The notes below the pieces were generated by a model. The model searched no databases, was not told where the DNA came from, and saw only the letters and a list, made by a program, of their open reading frames with translations. Positions 1 through 8,974 of a DNA stretch of 64,000 bases are shown piece after piece; position 1 is the stretch's first letter; each line of letters starts with the position of its first letter. The stretch covers positions 186,001 through 250,000 of the forward strand of contig NZ_CP150300.1 in assembly GCF_037991315.1 (NCBI RefSeq). Reading direction: 5' to 3'. This stretch comes from Paenibacillus sp. FSL H8-0079. GTDB taxonomy: Bacteria; Bacillota; Bacilli; Paenibacillales; Paenibacillaceae. The translations under genes were made by a program, and so were the position numbers.

Positions 1-1
1 T

Positions 2-346
2 GGTGCTCATCAGGCCTTGTTCAAGTTTGAAGACGTACGGATTATGCGCGACATGCGTAACTCCGTTAACCGGATTGTCAATTGTGAGACCGCCAACCTG
101 AATAAGACCATCGGAGCGGCGGTAAGGCAAATTGATAATATCCGTTTGTTGCAAAAGGAAGTTGGTCTGGAATCGCTACCTGAGAAGCTTCGCGAAGTGG
201 CGGAAGTTCGGCTCGCTCATCCGGATATCAACTTGAAGGAAGTGGGCGAACTTCTTAAAGGTACAGTCAGCAAGTCGGGAGTGAACCATCGGCTTCGCAA
301 AATTGATGAGCTGGCTGAGAAAGTGCGCACAGAACGTTATGGTTAA
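2..346 (+). CDS. whiA: WhiA-family regulator, C-terminal fragment
   Basis: The reading frame is open from the window edge (frame of base 2) and ends at 346, giving about 114 C-terminal residues. It contains the WhiA (DUF199) C-terminal helix-turn-helix, visible in the stretch running from [14 protein letters not shown] through [17 protein letters not shown] to [15 protein letters not shown]. WhiA is a DNA-binding protein linked to sporulation in actinomycetes and to cell division in Bacillus. The gene is cut by the window start. The following HPr/Crh gene reproduces the Bacillus order whiA-crh. The TTG at 17 is an internal codon, not the start. Confidence 0.9.
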   Translation, partial: GAHQALFKFEDVRIMRDMRNSVNRIVNCETANLNKTIGAAVRQIDNIRLLQKEVGLESLPEKLREVAEVRLAHPDINLKEVGELLKGTVSKSGVNHRLRKIDELAEKVRTERYG

Positions 347-433
347 GACGGAGTAGGGTAAAGTAACAAGGTCGGCTGTTTCTGTTGAACAAAACGTAGC
401 AGGCAAGCCTGATGTTAAGGAGCCAGAAGAGTC

Positions 434-512
434 ACTCAGGCAGCTTGGTGCCATGTGAAATGGTGATGAAAAGGGGCATGATAATGCCTTCCAAAGCACC
501 CTGAGTTTTTTC
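434..512 (+). terminator. Intrinsic terminator after whiA
   Basis: ACTCAGG (434-440) pairs with CCTGAGT (500-506) and a T run follows. The enclosed region can form smaller helices. It separates whiA from the next gene. Confidence 0.55.
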
Positions 513-603
513 TTCTAGTGTCCGGCACAGGTTAATGTTATAATGTTGTATAAATATAATTGTGTATTTAATGTCCAGATTTCATAATAGGGGGTAAGTT
601 TCC

Positions 604-873
604 ATGACAAAGCACCCGGTAGTTGTCCGTTTGAAAACGGGTCTCCATGCCAGACCTGCGGCACTGTTCGTTCAAGAAGCGAATAAGTACTCATCTGAAG
701 TGTTCGTCGAGAAGGACGACAAAAAAGTTAATGCAAAAAGTATCATGGGGATCATGAGCCTTGCGATCAGCACAGGTACGGAAATCCAGATTAGTGCAGA
801 AGGCGCGGATGCCGAACAGGCTGTAAACGCTTTAGTTAGTCTGGTAAGTAAGGAAGAGCTCGAAAACCAATAA
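604..873 (+). CDS. crh: HPr/Crh-type phosphocarrier protein
   Basis: The 89-residue protein has the HPr fold. It shows TGLHARPAA around residue 15 and the regulatory site motif NAKSIMG with Ser46. Phosphorylation of Ser46 by HPr kinase makes such proteins corepressors of CcpA. Position directly after whiA and the body of the sequence (ALFVQEAN, KKVNAKSIMG, MSLA.STGTE) match Bacillus Crh. Bacillus subtilis Crh, however, has Gln at position 15, whereas this protein has the catalytic His15 of HPr. It could therefore also accept phosphate from PEP via enzyme I. Start ATG 604 follows GGGGGTAAG. Several cre-like sites occur later in the window. Whether it is Crh, HPr or both cannot be decided here. 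Confidence 0.88.
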   Translation: MTKHPVVVRLKTGLHARPAALFVQEANKYSSEVFVEKDDKKVNAKSIMGIMSLAISTGTEIQISAEGADAEQAVNALVSLVSKEELENQ

Positions 874-895
874 GATATGATTCATTTCAATGAAG

Positions 896-917
896 AAGTC
901 CCGAAAGGGGCTTTTTT
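896..917 (+). terminator. Intrinsic terminator after HPr/Crh
   Basis: AAGTCCC (896-902), a GAAA loop and GGGGCTT (907-913) form a 7-bp stem followed by T residues. Confidence 0.8.
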
Positions 918-1030
918 GCGTTTTTATTGTTTTCGCCATCGTCAAGTGCAACATTATGGAATTTGTCCCGTCTGTTAAGGTATCAAATGCTTTAAAGTTT
1001 GAGATGTTAACACATAAGGGGGCTATCGTG

Positions 1031-1783
1031 ATGGGTAAACAATGGATGAAACCGTTTGGTGCGGTGCTGGTGGCAAGTACGTTGCTTGTTGGAGGAACAG
1101 CATGGGTTGCACCAGGTAACTATGCTTACGCTGCAGAGGTTCAGGGCGTACAACAGAATGTGATTAATGTCGTGGGTAAAGGTGAGATTCAGGTGAAACC
1201 TGATATTGCTTATCTGTCCATTGGTGTGAACAGCACTGCAGAGACAGCTGCATCTGCCCAAAAAGCGAATGCTGCCAAAGTTCAAAAGGTATCCAATTTG
1301 CTAAAAAATACGTGGAAGATCAGTGCAGACGACATTCAAACGAGTCAGTTCTCTGTACAACCCAACTACACGTATAGCGAAAAAGACGGACAACAAATTA
1401 AAGGATACACAGCGCATCATACGCTGACGGTCACATATCGTGAGATGGACAAAATCGGCGAGCTGCTCGACGCTGCTTCACAAGCAGGTGCCAACAACAT
1501 TGAAAACGTGCGCTTTACTGTAGAAAATCCGGAAAGTTATGAGTCCCAAGTGATTGAGAAAGCTGTTGCCAATGCAGATGTGAAAGCTGGAGCTATTGCA
1601 AAAGCAGTTAAACGTCAACTGGGTGCTGTTCTTTCCGTGAGCCAAGGCGATGCCAATGTGCCTGTATTCTATGCAAGTGAGGCTTTGATGTCCAAAGCAG
1701 CAGATACAGCAGGTGGCACTGAGATTGAAACAGGCCAGGTTAAAGTAAGCACAATCTTGAATATCACGTATGAAATGAAATAA
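1031..1783 (+). CDS. Secreted SIMPL-domain (DUF541) protein
   Basis: A 250-residue exported protein. The N-terminus has a basic stretch (MGKQWMKP), a hydrophobic core and a likely signal peptidase site near NYAYA-AEV, so it acts outside the membrane. The mature part (INVVGKGEIQVKPDIAYLSIGV) is typical of the SIMPL/DUF541 (BP26-like) family, whose function is poorly defined. The frame extends upstream to 890, but AAGGGGG at 1015-1021 and the signal peptide support ATG 1031; GTG 1028 is an alternative. It stands alone between two terminators. Confidence 0.85.
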   Translation: MGKQWMKPFGAVLVASTLLVGGTAWVAPGNYAYAAEVQGVQQNVINVVGKGEIQVKPDIAYLSIGVNSTAETAASAQKANAAKVQKVSNLLKNTWKISADDIQTSQFSVQPNYTYSEKDGQQIKGYTAHHTLTVTYREMDKIGELLDAASQAGANNIENVRFTVENPESYESQVIEKAVANADVKAGAIAKAVKRQLGAVLSVSQGDANVPVFYASEALMSKAADTAGGTEIETGQVKVSTILNITYEMK

Positions 1784-1857
1784 ACAAGATTGAATTAGGA
1801 TTGTAAGCTAGAGTAACCTTTTAAGTGTCATTCGAAAGAGTGCAACGAAATAATGAC

Positions 1858-1889
1858 AAAGACTTTGTCCTCAGGACAGGGTCTTTTTT
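1858..1889 (+). terminator. Intrinsic terminator
   Basis: AAAGAC pairs with GTCTTT around an inner TGTCC/GGACA helix, followed by T residues. It ends the SIMPL gene. Confidence 0.75.
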
Positions 1890-2169
1890 GTTGCAAAATC
1901 AGACTTTGATGAAGTTAGAAGAGAGGGCACCCTTTTGAAGCTGATTGAAATGCTGTCTTTAGGTGTCTTTTTTGTATAGTTGTTCGTGACAAAAAGGTCA
2001 TATCCCGTTATATTTTCCCTCTGATATTCATCAACATTGTAACTCCAGCTGTAAACCTTTCCGAAATCGGGTTAATTATAATAGAGAGGTGAGCGTATGA
2101 GATATGCGATCAGTTCAGGATTACATACGCAATGATCCCTAATTGTAAATTCAGAGAGGAGTTTTATAT

Positions 2170-3267
2170 ATGACATCATGGAAAAAATGGACAAGTGCGT
2201 TGCTGGCAGCAGGAATTATTGTGGGGAGCGGTGCAGTGTGGCAAGATAGTTCGGTACAAGCGGCTTCTGTATCCTCCAAAGTAACAACCCCGGCTGAGGT
2301 GACCCTGAAATCAGGTGGGAAAACACTGACTCAAAAAGGACTTCTACAAGGAGGCTCAACCTGGGTATCGCTTACGGCAGTCAAAGATGTAGCAGGTGGA
2401 ACCTTGAAATATGATGCGAAAACCAAAGAGTATGCTCTGACAGCAGCGAATAACACGATGACCATCAGCCTTTTGGACGGCCAGCCGAGTGTTCGGATCA
2501 ACAACTATTATCCTCAAGTGGACGCGAAGCTGATCAACGGCAGATTATATATTCCATTCTCAGCGATGAGAGATTATCTGGGTGTACAGGGGAACTGGGA
2601 TGGCAAAACCAAAACGTTGACGCTCAGTAAGGTAAAACAAAATAGTGTGAAAGTTAAAGCGGCGACAGTCAAAGTTACTGTGAAAAATGCTGAAGTGGAT
2701 GTTCAGTACCCGCAAGTGAGTGGACTTGCAAGCAAAGAAGCTGAAGCAGCGATCAACAAAGTGCTGAAGGACGAAGTGGATGCATATGTAGCTGACTTCA
2801 AGAAACAGACTTCTGAGTTCGGTGGCGCAACCGCCAACCGCCCGTATGCATTTGAGAGCTCTTATGTGGTGACCTACAATGAAAGTGGCGTACTGGGACT
2901 CATTACACAACGATACGAGGATTATGCTGGCGCTCACGGTATGACATTCCGCACGGGCCACACCTTTGCACTGGACACAGGCAAGGAGCTTACTTTAGAT
3001 GATGTGCTGCAAAATAACAAAACGATGCGCGAGACGTTGGGTAAAAAAGTCGGCGAACAGCTGAAAGCTCGCGGTGGATACCTTGAAGGCTACAAAGGGT
3101 TAAATAAAGATCAGGATTTCTATGTGACACCAACGGGTGTGGTCGTGTTCTTCCAGCTGTATGAGTATACGGCGTACGCAGAGGGATTCCCTGAAATGCC
3201 ATTTACGTATAAAGAGATTCTCCCTAAAGGCACAGAACCTTTTAGTGACGTAACGGGAACGAAATAA
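2170..3267 (+). CDS. Exported protein: copper-amine-oxidase-like N domain plus DUF3298
   Basis: 365 residues. A signal peptide covers about residues 1-32 (cleavage near VQA-ASV). Residues about 40-155 form the copper amine oxidase N-terminal-like domain common in Paenibacillus surface proteins (TWVSLTAVKDVAGGTLKYD; NGRLYIPFSAMRDYLG). Residues about 165-360 resemble DUF4163/DUF3298 proteins (YEDYAGAHGMTFRTGHTFALDTGKELTLDDVL), as in RsiV and PdaC-type extracellular domains. No catalytic residues can be assigned. Start ATG 2170 follows GAGAGGAG. A TATAAT hexamer lies at 2077-2082 without a clear -35. A cell-wall or lysozyme-sensing role is possible but only inferred. Confidence 0.8.
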   Translation: MTSWKKWTSALLAAGIIVGSGAVWQDSSVQAASVSSKVTTPAEVTLKSGGKTLTQKGLLQGGSTWVSLTAVKDVAGGTLKYDAKTKEYALTAANNTMTISLLDGQPSVRINNYYPQVDAKLINGRLYIPFSAMRDYLGVQGNWDGKTKTLTLSKVKQNSVKVKAATVKVTVKNAEVDVQYPQVSGLASKEAEAAINKVLKDEVDAYVADFKKQTSEFGGATANRPYAFESSYVVTYNESGVLGLITQRYEDYAGAHGMTFRTGHTFALDTGKELTLDDVLQNNKTMRETLGKKVGEQLKARGGYLEGYKGLNKDQDFYVTPTGVVVFFQLYEYTAYAEGFPEMPFTYKEILPKGTEPFSDVTGTK

Positions 3268-3310
3268 CGGATCATTATTGTGCACTCATACGTTATTTTT
3301 CTTAATAAAT

Positions 3311-3360
3311 AAAAAGAAGAAGCCCCCATCATGTGTTCATGATGGGGGCTTCTTCTCGTA
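3311..3360. terminator. Bidirectional terminator between convergent genes
   Basis: An 18-bp perfect stem runs 3316-3357 with a TGTT loop. On the minus strand it is followed by TTTTTATTT, so it mainly ends clpP. It also lies after the exported-protein gene. Confidence 0.85.
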
Positions 3361-3437
3361 TAGACAACACAATGATGTGTTGCTGATTACGTTGGTTGTT
3401 GATTATGTTAACGCGTAGACCGTAGTCTACGTCACAC

Positions 3438-4034
3438 TTAGATGCCTTGGGAACCTACGTTTTCGATAACTTTATCAATGATACCGTAATCGGCAGCTTC
3501 AGCAGCACTCATGAAGTAGTCACGATCCGTGTCTTTCTCGATCTTCTCCAACGGTTGACCTGAACGCTCAGAGATGATGCGGTTCAAGGTATCACGCATT
3601 TTCAGGATGCGGCGAGCACGAATTTCGATGTCGGTAGCTTGACCTTGAGCACCACCAAGTGGTTGGTGAATCATGATTTCACTGTTAGGCAACGCAAAAC
3701 GTTTCCCTTTCGCACCGGCATTCAGCAAGAATGCACCCATGGAAGCCGCCATACCTACACAGATGGTAGATACATCCGGTTTGATGAATTGCATTGTATC
3801 GTAAATGGCCATACCAGCTGTAATGGATCCGCCTGGGCTGTTGATGTATAAGTGAATGTCTTTCTCCGGATCTTCCGCAGCTAGGAACAACATCTGCGCC
3901 ATGATGGCATTTGCCACAACGTCATTAACGTCGCTACCAAGGAAAATAATACGATCCTTCAGCAATCTGGAATAGATGTCATAGGCGCGCTCACCCCGGT
4001 TGCTCTGTTCAACGACCATAGGAATAAAACTCAC
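3438..4034 (-). CDS. clpP: ATP-dependent Clp protease proteolytic subunit
   Basis: The 198-residue protein is the ClpP serine peptidase, which degrades unfolded or tagged proteins with ClpC/ClpX in the cytoplasm. The catalytic triad is visible: Ser98 in GMAASMGA, His123 in IMIHQPLGG and Asp172 in DTDRDYFM. Length and start agree with the Bacillus protein. The start is preceded on the minus strand by GAGGAGG. The gene is monocistronic, with its own sigma-A promoter overlapped by a CtsR-type operator. ClpP works with the trans-translation system encoded at 16-17.5 kb, whose tag ends in AA. Confidence 0.98.
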   Translation of the reverse strand: MSFIPMVVEQSNRGERAYDIYSRLLKDRIIFLGSDVNDVVANAIMAQMLFLAAEDPEKDIHLYINSPGGSITAGMAIYDTMQFIKPDVSTICVGMAASMGAFLLNAGAKGKRFALPNSEIMIHQPLGGAQGQATDIEIRARRILKMRDTLNRIISERSGQPLEKIEKDTDRDYFMSAAEAADYGIIDKVIENVGSQGI

Positions 4035-4102
4035 GTGAAAAACCTCCTCGGAAATGTAAATGTTATTGGTGTTTATACTTAAACTGTTACCGTATTACCC
4101 AC

Positions 4103-4131
4103 ATAATAAACAATTCCAAACAAAAAGTCAA
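4103..4131 (-). promoter_or_regulatory. Sigma-A promoter of clpP
   Basis: On the minus strand TTGACT (4126-4131) and TATTAT (4103-4108) are separated by 17 nt. Confidence 0.8.
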
Positions 4132-4142
4132 AGAAAGTCAAA
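4126..4142 (+). promoter_or_regulatory. CtsR heat-shock operator
   Basis: AGTCAAAgaaAGTCAAA is an exact match to the CtsR direct heptad repeat (A/G)GTCAAA-NAN-(A/G)GTCAAA. It overlaps the -35 of clpP, the expected place for a repressor. Confidence 0.85.
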
Positions 4143-4212
4143 CTAACTTGCAAAAAAAAGAAACCTTTCCGGTTTCATTGGTTAAAAGGGTTATGAGCTG
4201 TTAAATAAAAAA

Positions 4213-4287
4213 TGGCGCGCCCGCCAAGAATCGAACTTGGATCTCAGGCTTCGGAGGCCTACGTCATATCCATTGGACCACGGGCGC
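4213..4287 (-). tRNA. tRNA-Arg (anticodon CCG)
   Basis: A full cloverleaf on the minus strand: acceptor GCGCCCG/CGGGCGC, anticodon stem TAGGC/GCCTG with loop CTCCGAA giving CCG, and T arm CCAAG-TTCGATT-CTTGG. Discriminator G and an encoded CCA (4213-4215) are present. Confidence 0.95.
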
Positions 4288-4601
4288 ACATTATGTGACA
4301 GCAATACTGATTATAGCTCATGGAATATTTAATTGCAAGCAGTTCGTTTTGTATGTTGGTTTGGATTGAGCTAAAAATGATCATGATGAAGAAGAGTGGA
4401 TAAAGAGTGCATTTAAGTAAATGCTATTAGAGGTTTTGGACATGCCGTATGAAATGTGATTCTGAGCGATATGTAGACGAGAATAATTTGTTTCTTCTAT
4501 ATATGGTATGCGTGAGGCAGTCCTAGATCATGGAAGTCTAGGATTGTGAAAATAGGCGCGTACAAACGCTGAAAGCGTGTCGAAATAACACGTTGAAACA
4601 C
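4288..4601. other. Intergenic region before the glycolytic operon
   Basis: No gene seen. A 7-bp inverted repeat TCCTAGA/TCTAGGA lies at 4521-4543 without a T run. Confidence 0.4.
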
Positions 4602-4630
4602 TTGCATGTCACGTCAGTTTTAGGTAGAAT
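4602..4630 (+). promoter_or_regulatory. Sigma-A promoter of cggR-gapA operon
   Basis: TTGCAT (4602-4607) and TAGAAT (4625-4630) with a 17-nt spacer. Confidence 0.75.
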
Positions 4631-4635
4631 AGACG

Positions 4636-4671
4636 TGGGACTTAAAAAGTTAACCCGGGACGTTTTAGGGC
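4636..4671 (+). promoter_or_regulatory. CggR operator
   Basis: Two direct half-sites TGGGAC (4636-4641) and CGGGAC (4656-4661) are 20 bp apart, just after the -10 box. In Bacillus subtilis the CggR operator consists of two CGGGAC-containing repeats with the same 20-bp period at the same place, which makes autorepression of cggR-gapA likely. Confidence 0.75.
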
Positions 4672-4714
4672 CACGAAAGAGAGCTTGGAACGAGAACTTG
4701 CGGGAGTGGAAAGC

Positions 4715-5740
4715 ATGCGAACGATTTTAGAAATACAAAAGCAGCTTCTGCCTGATCTCATGGATATCTTGAAAAAGAGGTATACGATTCTGCAACAGAT
4801 CATGTTATCGGATGTGATCGGACGGAGAACGTTAGCTAATTCCATGCAGATGACCGAGCGGGTTCTGAGGGCTGAGACCGATCTGTTAAAGGCTCAGGGA
4901 CTTATTGAAATTGACAGTGCAGGAATGAAGATCAGCGAGGCAGGGTATGATTTGCTGCAGCAGTTAGAGCCCGTTGCTAAAGAGTTGTTCGGATTATCCG
5001 AGCTGGAAGAGCGCATCAAGCAAGCCTACGGTCTGCAAAAGGTAGTTGTGGTTCCTGGCGATTCGGATGTTTCTCCATTTGCCAAAAGGGAACTGGGCAG
5101 AGCCGGAGCGAAGGCTCTCGGCAATATCATGAGTGACAACGACGTTGTCGCCGTTACTGGCGGATCAACAACGGCCGAAGTCGCAGAGCAACTTAATCCA
5201 CCAACATCGCTCAAAGGTGTCTGGTTCGTACCGGCACGCGGTGGACTTGGAGAAAGTCTTGAAATTCAGGCGAATACGATCGCATCCACAATGGCAAAAC
5301 GGGTAGGAGCGCAATACAAACTCCTGCATGTACCGGATTTGCTTAGTGATCATGCCTATGAATCATTAATCCAGGACCCGAGTGTTCAGGAGATTCTGCA
5401 GCTGATCAGGCAATCGCGGATTGTTATTCATGGAATTGGTGATGCCGTGGAGATGGCAACGAGACGCAAACTTGCGACGGAGATTGTAGATGAACTCCAG
5501 GAGCAAGGGGCCGTATCTGAATCTTTCGGTTATTACTTTAATGATCAGGGTGAGGTGGTACATACCATGCTTACACTGGGAATGCGACTTCAGGATATTG
5601 AACGAACCGATGTCGTGATCGGAATTGCAGGTGGCAAAAGTAAAGCTGCTGCCATACACTCCGTGCTGCGATTTGGTCAGGAAGATATTCTGATTATTGA
5701 TGAGGCAGCTGCCGAAGTCATCGTAGCCGAAATGGAATAA
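4715..5740 (+). CDS. cggR: Central glycolytic genes regulator CggR
   Basis: 341 residues of the SorC/DeoR sugar-binding regulator family. The N-terminal winged helix lies at about residues 1-90 (MRTILEIQKQLLPDLMD, then IGRRTLANSMQMTERVLRAETDLLKAQGL). The C-terminal sugar-phosphate-binding domain contains VVPGDSD, VTGGSTTAEVA and GIAGGKSKAAAI. In Bacillus, CggR represses the gapA operon and is relieved by fructose-1,6-bisphosphate. ATG 4715 is chosen because it aligns with the Bacillus start (MNQLIQAQKKLLPDL) and follows GGGAGTGG; an in-frame TTG at 4685 is less likely. It is the first gene of the lower glycolytic operon. Confidence 0.95.
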   Translation: MRTILEIQKQLLPDLMDILKKRYTILQQIMLSDVIGRRTLANSMQMTERVLRAETDLLKAQGLIEIDSAGMKISEAGYDLLQQLEPVAKELFGLSELEERIKQAYGLQKVVVVPGDSDVSPFAKRELGRAGAKALGNIMSDNDVVAVTGGSTTAEVAEQLNPPTSLKGVWFVPARGGLGESLEIQANTIASTMAKRVGAQYKLLHVPDLLSDHAYESLIQDPSVQEILQLIRQSRIVIHGIGDAVEMATRRKLATEIVDELQEQGAVSESFGYYFNDQGEVVHTMLTLGMRLQDIERTDVVIGIAGGKSKAAAIHSVLRFGQEDILIIDEAAAEVIVAEME

Positions 5741-5773
5741 GAATTTACTTTTCATCACAACCATTGTTGTCTT

Positions 5774-5789
5774 GACGGACTTCACCGTC
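5774..5789 (+). other. Small hairpin in the cggR-gapA spacer
   Basis: GACGG (5774-5778) pairs with CCGTC (5785-5789). In Bacillus the cggR-gapA mRNA is cut in this spacer and a hairpin protects the gapA part. The same role here is inference. Confidence 0.35.
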
Positions 5790-5848
5790 TGTCTTGAATA
5801 TATAAGTTTCATAAAAAAAATTAATCAAAACTTGGGAGGAACTTACTC

Positions 5849-6856
5849 ATGATTAAAGTAGGTATTAACGGTTTTGGACGTATTGGACGCTTGGCATTCC
5901 GCCGTATTCAAAATGTAGCAGGCATCGAGGTAGTAGCAATCAACGACTTGACTGACGCTAAAATGCTGGCTCATTTGCTCAAATATGATACAACTCAAGG
6001 TCGCTTCGATGGCGATGTTGAAGTACACGATGGCTTCTTCAAAGTGAACGGCAAAGAAGTTAAAGTATTGGCTAACCGTAACCCAGAAGAACTTCCTTGG
6101 GGCGACCTGGGCGTAGATATCGTTCTGGAATGTACTGGTTTCTTCACAACTAAAGAAGCAGCTGAGAAACACTTGAAAGGCGGAGCTAAGAAAGTTGTTA
6201 TTTCCGCACCAGCTACTGGCGACATGAAAACCATCGTTTACAATGTAAACCATGAAATCCTCGACGGTACTGAAACTGTAATCTCCGGCGCATCTTGCAC
6301 AACAAACTGCCTGGCACCTATGGCAAAAACACTGCAAGACAAATTCGGAATCGTTCAAGGTTTGATGACTACAATTCACGCTTACACTGGCGACCAAAAC
6401 ACGTTGGATGCTCCACACCCTAAAGGTGACTTCCGTCGTGCTCGCGCAGCAGCTGAAAACATCATCCCTAACACAACTGGTGCTGCTAAAGCAATCGGTC
6501 TGGTAATCCCAGAACTGCAAGGCATCCTTGATGGTGCAGCTCAACGTGTACCAGTAGCTACTGGTTCCCTGACTGAGCTCGTAACTGTTCTGAACAAAAA
6601 AGTAACGGCTGAAGAAGTTAATGCAGCTATGCAAGAAGCTTCCGATCCAGAAACTTTCGGATACACAGAAGACGAAATCGTATCTTCCGATATCCAAGGA
6701 ATCACTTTCGGTTCCCTGTTTGATGCAACTCAAACTAAAGTTCTGACTGTTGGCGACCAACAATTGGTTAAAACTGTAGCTTGGTATGACAATGAAATGT
6801 CCTACACTGCACAATTGGTTCGCACTTTGGAGCACTTTGCAAAAATGATTAAGTAA
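5849..6856 (+). CDS. gapA: Glyceraldehyde-3-phosphate dehydrogenase, NAD-dependent
   Basis: 335 residues. The Rossmann motif is [13 protein letters not shown], the catalytic Cys150 lies in GASCTTN and His177 in TIHAYTG. IND at residues 31-33 is typical of the NAD-dependent glycolytic enzyme. It converts glyceraldehyde-3-phosphate to 1,3-bisphosphoglycerate in the cytoplasm. Codon use is strongly biased (GCT, GTA, CTG, AAC), marking very high expression. GGGAGGAAC precedes ATG 5849. A terminator follows, so part of the transcripts should contain only cggR-gapA. Confidence 0.98.
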   Translation: MIKVGINGFGRIGRLAFRRIQNVAGIEVVAINDLTDAKMLAHLLKYDTTQGRFDGDVEVHDGFFKVNGKEVKVLANRNPEELPWGDLGVDIVLECTGFFTTKEAAEKHLKGGAKKVVISAPATGDMKTIVYNVNHEILDGTETVISGASCTTNCLAPMAKTLQDKFGIVQGLMTTIHAYTGDQNTLDAPHPKGDFRRARAAAENIIPNTTGAAKAIGLVIPELQGILDGAAQRVPVATGSLTELVTVLNKKVTAEEVNAAMQEASDPETFGYTEDEIVSSDIQGITFGSLFDATQTKVLTVGDQQLVKTVAWYDNEMSYTAQLVRTLEHFAKMIK

Positions 6857-6871
6857 TATCTGCAATAACAT

Positions 6872-6905
6872 AGAGCGGAAACAGATGCTATTGTTTCCGC
6901 TCTTT
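6872..6905 (+). terminator. Terminator after gapA
   Basis: AGAGCGGAAACA pairs with TGTTTCCGCTCT around a short loop, followed by TTTATAT. It probably lowers expression of the downstream genes relative to gapA. Confidence 0.75.
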
Positions 6906-7005
6906 ATATATCTACATTTTGCAAATTTCTCAAAAACACCAGGATTGACAAGGGATTTTAGCTCTTGATTGGTCCACCAAATACATGGGTGCGGAGGAAA
7001 TACAG

Positions 7006-8187
7006 ATGAACAAAAAAAGTGTACGCGATATCGAATTGACAGGAAAACGGGCTTTTGTCCGTGTAGATTTCAATGTGCCGCTCGAAGATGGTAAAATTAC
7101 AGATGACAAACGTATTCGTGCAACGCTTCCTACAATCAACTTCTTGATTGAAAAAGGCGCTAAAGTCATTTTGGCAAGCCACATGGGTCGTCCTAACGGC
7201 GAAGTGGTTGACTCCTTGCGTTTGACTCCAGCAGCTGAGCGTTTGTCTGAATTGCTTGGTAAAACAGTGGTTAAAGCTGACGGTTCTGTTGGCGACGCTG
7301 TTAAAGCTCAAATCGCTGAACTGAACAACGGCGACGTATTGTTGCTTGAGAACGTTCGTTTCCACGCAGGCGAAGAGAAAAATGATCCAGAACTCGCAAA
7401 ACAATTTGCTGAACTGGCTGACGTTTTCGTTAACGATGCGTTTGGCGCGGCTCACAGAGCACATGCTTCGACTGAAGGAATCGCTCACTTGCTTCCAGCA
7501 GTGTCCGGTTTGTTGATGGAGAAAGAACTTGAAGTGTTGGGTAAAGCAATCTCCAACCCTGAGCGTCCTTTCACAGCTATCATTGGCGGATCCAAAGTTA
7601 AGGACAAAATCGATGTGATTGACAACCTGCTGAACATTGCAGACAACGTAATCATCGGTGGCGGTCTGACTTACACGTTCTTCAAAGCACAAGGACATGA
7701 AATTGGACAATCCTTGCTGGATGATTCCAAACTTGATGTAGCTCTCGGTTTCATCGAAAAAGCGAAAAAACTGGGCAAAAACTTCTACCTGCCGGTAGAT
7801 ATCGTAGTGTCTGACGATTTCAGTGCGAAAGCTAACACACAAATCGTTGACATCGATGGTATCCCAGCAGATTGGGAAGGCATCGACATCGGTCCTAAAA
7901 CACGTGAGATCTATGCTGACGTAATCAAAAACTCCAAATTGGTTGTATGGAACGGACCAATGGGCGTATTTGAAATCGAGCCATTCTCCCACGGTACTCG
8001 TGCAGTAGCAGAAGCTTGCGCTGAGACAGAAGCTTACACTGTAATTGGTGGCGGCGACTCTGCAGCAGCAGCTGAGAAGTTCAAATTGGCTGACAAAATG
8101 AACCACATCTCTACAGGTGGCGGTGCATCGCTCGAGTTCATGGAAGGCAAAGTGCTTCCAGGCGTAGTGGCATTGAACGACAAGTAA
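7006..8187 (+). CDS. pgk: Phosphoglycerate kinase
   Basis: 393 residues. Family hallmarks are [19 protein letters not shown], the hinge region [23 protein letters not shown] and the nucleotide loop [11 protein letters not shown]. It transfers phosphate from 1,3-bisphosphoglycerate to ADP. The frame opens at 6985, but GGAGGAA just upstream fixes ATG 7006. A TTGACA at 6944-6949 hints at a promoter, without a convincing -10. Strong codon bias, as in gapA. Confidence 0.98.
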   Translation: MNKKSVRDIELTGKRAFVRVDFNVPLEDGKITDDKRIRATLPTINFLIEKGAKVILASHMGRPNGEVVDSLRLTPAAERLSELLGKTVVKADGSVGDAVKAQIAELNNGDVLLLENVRFHAGEEKNDPELAKQFAELADVFVNDAFGAAHRAHASTEGIAHLLPAVSGLLMEKELEVLGKAISNPERPFTAIIGGSKVKDKIDVIDNLLNIADNVIIGGGLTYTFFKAQGHEIGQSLLDDSKLDVALGFIEKAKKLGKNFYLPVDIVVSDDFSAKANTQIVDIDGIPADWEGIDIGPKTREIYADVIKNSKLVVWNGPMGVFEIEPFSHGTRAVAEACAETEAYTVIGGGDSAAAAEKFKLADKMNHISTGGGASLEFMEGKVLPGVVALNDK

Positions 8188-8973
<786 letters not shown>

Positions 8974-8974
8974 G

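Noticed and set aside
5741..5848. Strong terminator between cggR and gapA
   Set aside because: Only a 5-bp hairpin without a T run right after it; more likely an mRNA processing or stability element.
6958..8106. Long antisense frame (382 codons) opposite pgk, and similar ones opposite gapA, tpiA and eno
   Set aside because: They have no ribosome binding sites or family motifs. They arise from the extreme codon bias of the glycolytic genes, which removes stop codons on the other strand.
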